Shown: positions 16,280 to 17,907 of the stretch, piece after piece
Position numbering within the stretch: position 1 is the stretch's first letter
Layout: the number at the start of each line of letters is the position of its first letter
Source: an uncultured Bacilli bacterium
GTDB taxonomy: Bacteria; Bacillota_I; Bacilli_A; RF39; UBA660
Assembly: GCA_944333305.1 (NCBI GenBank)
Contig: CALVKV010000013.1
Location: forward strand, 1-17,907
Direction of reading: 5' to 3'
Length of the DNA: 17,907 nucleotides
Translations under genes and position numbers: made by a program
The notes under the pieces: model-generated
What the model was told of the DNA's origin: nothing
Seen by the model: the letters and a program-made list of their open reading frames with translations, nothing else
The model's database searches: none

Positions 16280-17422
16280 ATGGCAACTAAAAGAGATTAT
16301 TATGAAGTGTTAGGTGTATCTAAAAATGCTTCAAAAGATGAAATAAAAAGTGCCTTTAGAAAACTTGCTAAAAAATATCATCCTGATATTAGTAAAGAAG
16401 AAAATGCCGAAGAAAAATTTAAAGAAGTACAAGAAGCATATTCTGTTTTATCTGACGATAATAAACGTCAAAGGTATGATCAATTTGGCCATGCTGGTGT
16501 AAATGGCCCTGGAGCAGGATCTGGCTTTGGCGGTGCTGGCTTTGGAGGAGCAGGCTTTGGCTTTGATGCTAGTGACTTAGGTGATATTTTTGATGATTTA
16601 TTTGGTGGAGGCTTTGGCTTCGGTGGCAGTTCTAGTAGAACAAGAAGTAGAGCTAGAAAAGGTTCTGACATCTTAATGCAAGTAGAACTATCTTTTGAAG
16701 AAGCTGTCTTTGGCTGTGAAAAAGACTTTGATTTAGATGTAGTTAGCGAATGTGATAAATGTAGTGGTAAAGGTGGCTTTGGTGAAGAAACTTGTAAAAG
16801 ATGTCATGGTAGTGGAACTATTACTAGTGAACAAAGAACAATTCTAGGTTCATTTATGACTAAAACAACTTGTCCAGAATGTGATGGTAAAGGTAAAACT
16901 TATAAAGAAGTTTGTAGTAAATGTAGAGGAAGAGGTCAAGTTAAATCTCGTAAAACTATCACTGTAAATGTACCTAGTGGTATTGATAATGGAGAAAGAT
17001 TAAGAGTTCCTGGTAGAGGTCACGCTGGAGAAAATGGAGGACCTGCTGGAGATTTATATTTAGAGTTTCATATCAAAGAACATAAATTCTATGAAAGAGA
17101 TGGCCTTGATATTTATCTAGAAGTACCTATTAATATGACTGAAGCAGTACTTGGCTGTAAGAAAGAAATACCAACTATCTATGGAAATGTTAAATTAACT
17201 ATTCCAGGAGGTACTGATAGTGGTGATAAACAAAGGCTTAAAGGTAAAGGTATTAAGGATTCATCTAGAAGAAGAACTGGAGATATGTATGTAATATTTA
17301 AAGTAATTACTCCTAAAAAATTATCAAGAGATCAAAAGAAACTATTTGAAAGTCTATCTAAAACAGACTTAGATGATAGTGAAATAGATAGATTTACAAG
17401 ATTTACTAAAAATAATGATTAA
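16280..17422 (+). CDS. dnaJ: Co-chaperone DnaJ (Hsp40)
   Basis: DnaJ delivers substrates to DnaK and stimulates its ATPase. The 380-residue type I protein has all domains: a J domain (about 5-70) with His34-Pro35-Asp36; a Gly/Phe-rich linker (about 75-115) with repeated GFGGAG units; the zinc region with four CxxCxGxG-type pairs at Cys158/161, 172/175, 198/201 and 212/215; and the C-terminal substrate-binding domains with [15 protein letters not shown] and the RRRTGDMYV segment. The fourth repeat reads [16 protein letters not shown] supports the ATG. It is the last gene of the heat-shock cluster. The prmA gene that often follows dnaJ in Bacillota is absent here, replaced by a short structured region. 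A strong terminator follows the stop. Confidence 0.98.
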   Translation: MATKRDYYEVLGVSKNASKDEIKSAFRKLAKKYHPDISKEENAEEKFKEVQEAYSVLSDDNKRQRYDQFGHAGVNGPGAGSGFGGAGFGGAGFGFDASDLGDIFDDLFGGGFGFGGSSSRTRSRARKGSDILMQVELSFEEAVFGCEKDFDLDVVSECDKCSGKGGFGEETCKRCHGSGTITSEQRTILGSFMTKTTCPECDGKGKTYKEVCSKCRGRGQVKSRKTITVNVPSGIDNGERLRVPGRGHAGENGGPAGDLYLEFHIKEHKFYERDGLDIYLEVPINMTEAVLGCKKEIPTIYGNVKLTIPGGTDSGDKQRLKGKGIKDSSRRRTGDMYVIFKVITPKKLSRDQKKLFESLSKTDLDDSEIDRFTRFTKNND

Positions 17423-17436
17423 TTAGTTATAGATAT

Positions 17437-17466
17437 AAAAAAGCTACGGAGCTTCGTAGCTTTTTT
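17437..17466 (+). terminator. Strong Rho-independent terminator after dnaJ
   Basis: AAAAAAGCTACG (17437-17448), loop GAGCTT and CGTAGCTTTTTT (17455-17466) form a 12-bp stem ending in a T-tract. Confidence 0.92.
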
Positions 17467-17479
17467 ATTACATTTTTCA

Positions 17480-17508
17480 TTGTTTGAAAGAAGTTAATAT
17501 GATACCAT
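17480..17508 (+). promoter_or_regulatory. Candidate promoter of the hydrophobic-peptide mRNA
   Basis: TTGTTT (17480-17485), a 17-nt spacer and TACCAT (17503-17508), with a TG extension one base upstream of the -10 box. The hexamers are weak and the extended -10 is the main support. The transcript would start near 17515. Confidence 0.35.
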
Positions 17509-17572
17509 ATTTATAGGAACATTTAATAGTTGGGTGGTTACCAAACTCTTCAAATAGAGGGAGGTGATATAA

Positions 17573-17656
17573 GTGAACAAGAAAGATTGTTTAATCGTTT
17601 CTTTAGTAATGATTATCTTCCTTTTACTATTCTTACTATTTATAGTACTAATATAA
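17573..17656 (+). CDS. 27-residue hydrophobic membrane peptide, candidate type I toxin
   Basis: A GTG start at 17573 follows GGAGGTGAT (17560-17568), a 9-base match to the 16S anti-Shine-Dalgarno end and one of the strongest sites in the window. The product is 27 residues: MNKKDC, then about 20 continuous hydrophobic residues (LIVSLVMIIFLLLFLLFIVL) and a final Ile. A short charged head plus one transmembrane helix is the usual form of type I toxin-antitoxin toxins and of some regulatory membrane peptides. I do not recognise the family. Support for expression comes from the ribosome binding site, flanking hairpins, and its position after the dnaJ terminator with no downstream gene in the window. 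It might instead be a leader peptide or a housekeeping membrane microprotein. Confidence 0.6.
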   Translation: MNKKDCLIVSLVMIIFLLLFLLFIVLI

Positions 17657-17663
17657 AGGAAAG

Positions 17664-17691
17664 CCACCTAACTCAGCAATGATTTAGGTGG
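17664..17691. terminator. Hairpin 1: GNRA-loop stem on plus, candidate terminator on minus
   Basis: CCACCTAA (17664-17671) pairs with TTAGGTGG (17684-17691); after a C-T mismatch an inner TCA/TGA closes a GCAA tetraloop on the plus strand. A T-rich stretch follows it only on the minus strand. Confidence 0.55.
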
Positions 17692-17710
17692 AACCAACTT
17701 TAATTATGGT

Positions 17711-17751
17711 AACACTCAACATAGCGCATATTAAGTGTTCCTTTTCTTATT
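17711..17751 (+). terminator. Hairpin 2: candidate terminator of the peptide mRNA
   Basis: AACACT (17711-17716) pairs with AGTGTT (17734-17739), with two more A-T pairs beyond a C-A mismatch. CCTTTTCTTATT follows on the plus strand. Confidence 0.45.
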
Positions 17752-17776
17752 GTATGAAAATTTTTCTTACATATAC

Positions 17777-17805
17777 ATCTTATCACATAAGTATCTTTAA
17801 TGCAA
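17777..17805 (-). promoter_or_regulatory. Candidate antisense promoter
   Basis: On the minus strand TTGCAT (17800-17805), a 17-nt spacer and TAAGAT (17777-17782). It points into the peptide locus. Confidence 0.5.
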
Positions 17806-17880
17806 GGTACAATAAAAGCTAAAAAAGAGAATTCTGAATTCTACATGTAAATGCCCGTCTTAGTATAGGACGGGTTTTTA
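17784..17880 (+). ncRNA. Candidate small RNA or leader with terminator, function unknown
   Basis: A plausible plus-strand promoter, TTGTAT (17750-17755), a 16-nt spacer and TATACA (17772-17777), is followed about 80 nt later by a clear terminator at 17854-17880. The interval has no credible ORF and contains a perfect palindrome at 17828-17842 (AGAATTC, T, GAATTCT). It may be a small RNA, an attenuated leader of a gene beyond the edge, or the extended 3' end of the upstream transcript. Confidence 0.25.
17854..17880 (+). terminator. Rho-independent terminator near the right edge
   Basis: CCCGTC (17854-17859) pairs with GACGGG (17869-17874), followed by TTTTTAG. No coding gene in the window ends just before it. 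Confidence 0.8.
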
Positions 17881-17907
17881 GTTGTCTAATTAAACGTGCA
17901 GTTAGTT

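Larger units (their letters stand above)
17650..17770 (-). ncRNA. Candidate antisense RNA overlapping the 3' end of the peptide mRNA
   Basis: The promoter at 17777-17805 would start a minus-strand RNA near 17770. It would pass the first hairpin (17739-17711) and end after the second (17691-17664), which on this strand is followed by CTTTCCTTTATATT. The predicted length is about 120 nt, all complementary to the 3' region of the peptide mRNA. The first hairpin pairs better on this strand (a G-U pair replaces a C-A mismatch), consistent with an RNA made from it. Not confirmed by any expression evidence. Confidence 0.35.

Noticed and set aside
16505..16640. DNA repeat in dnaJ (GGCTTTGG-type units) as a repeat array
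   Set aside because: These encode the normal Gly/Phe-rich linker of DnaJ and are not an independent repeat.
16480..16671. Minus-strand Pro/Lys-rich ORF opposite the dnaJ Gly/Phe region
   Set aside because: The repetitive Pro/Lys pattern is the complement of the glycine-rich linker codons; no ribosome binding site.
17696..17725. Nine-codon minus-strand ORF inside the candidate antisense RNA
   Set aside because: It has AAAAGGA at a fair distance from an ATG, but it is too short to support as a gene and it lies in a hairpin that explains the sequence.

Overview
The window looks like chromosomal DNA from a very AT-rich, low-GC Bacillota bacterium, probably a gut Bacilli lineage of the RF39 or Erysipelotrichia type; that placement is inference. 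The support is the HrcA-GrpE-DnaK order with CIRCE-like operators, a Gram-positive-type DnaK, strong AGGAGG-type ribosome binding sites, and a single-membrane style of surface protein. TGA is not read as Trp (TGG is used), so the standard code applies and this is not a Mycoplasma-type genome. Stops are almost all TAA. No insertion sequence, phage gene or CRISPR array is visible.

Layout. Bases 1-1560 hold the 3' end of a probable effector-binding transcription regulator, a short inorganic pyrophosphatase, and a convergent YbaK/ProX-type tRNA-editing protein. A consensus promoter at 1584-1613 drives a 62-residue protein of unknown function and an acyl-CoA synthetase/AMP-ligase. Bases 3759-6490 encode a two-protein phosphorelay, a multi-pass hybrid histidine kinase with a receiver domain followed by an Hpt-receiver protein, with no DNA-binding output gene beside it. 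Next come NAD(P)H-hydrate dehydratase (nnrD), a small two-helix membrane protein split by a frameshift at an A7 run, and a convergent protein-kinase-like gene. A tRNA-Arg(UCU) with its own promoter and terminator lies on the minus strand.

Bases 8717-10838 are a coupled pair of exported proteins: a single-pass anchored ectodomain, and a protein with a pilin-like N-terminus and two tandem DUF6273-like modules. Bases 10847-17466 are the heat-shock locus hrcA-grpE-dnaK-pepF-dnaJ. Two CIRCE-like inverted repeats bracket the hrcA promoter, and one of them also forms the terminator stem of the upstream surface-protein gene. An oligoendopeptidase F gene sits between dnaK and dnaJ, behind an internal terminator hairpin.

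The last 440 bases hold no long gene but are highly structured. A 27-residue hydrophobic peptide with a near-perfect ribosome binding site is followed by two hairpins, each placed to terminate transcription on one strand. A convergent minus-strand promoter lies beyond them, and the 5' and 3' untranslated regions can pair. This is the architecture of a type I toxin-antitoxin module (txpA/ratA-like) and is the best candidate here for an undescribed system. A further promoter-terminator pair may define a small RNA at 17784-17880.
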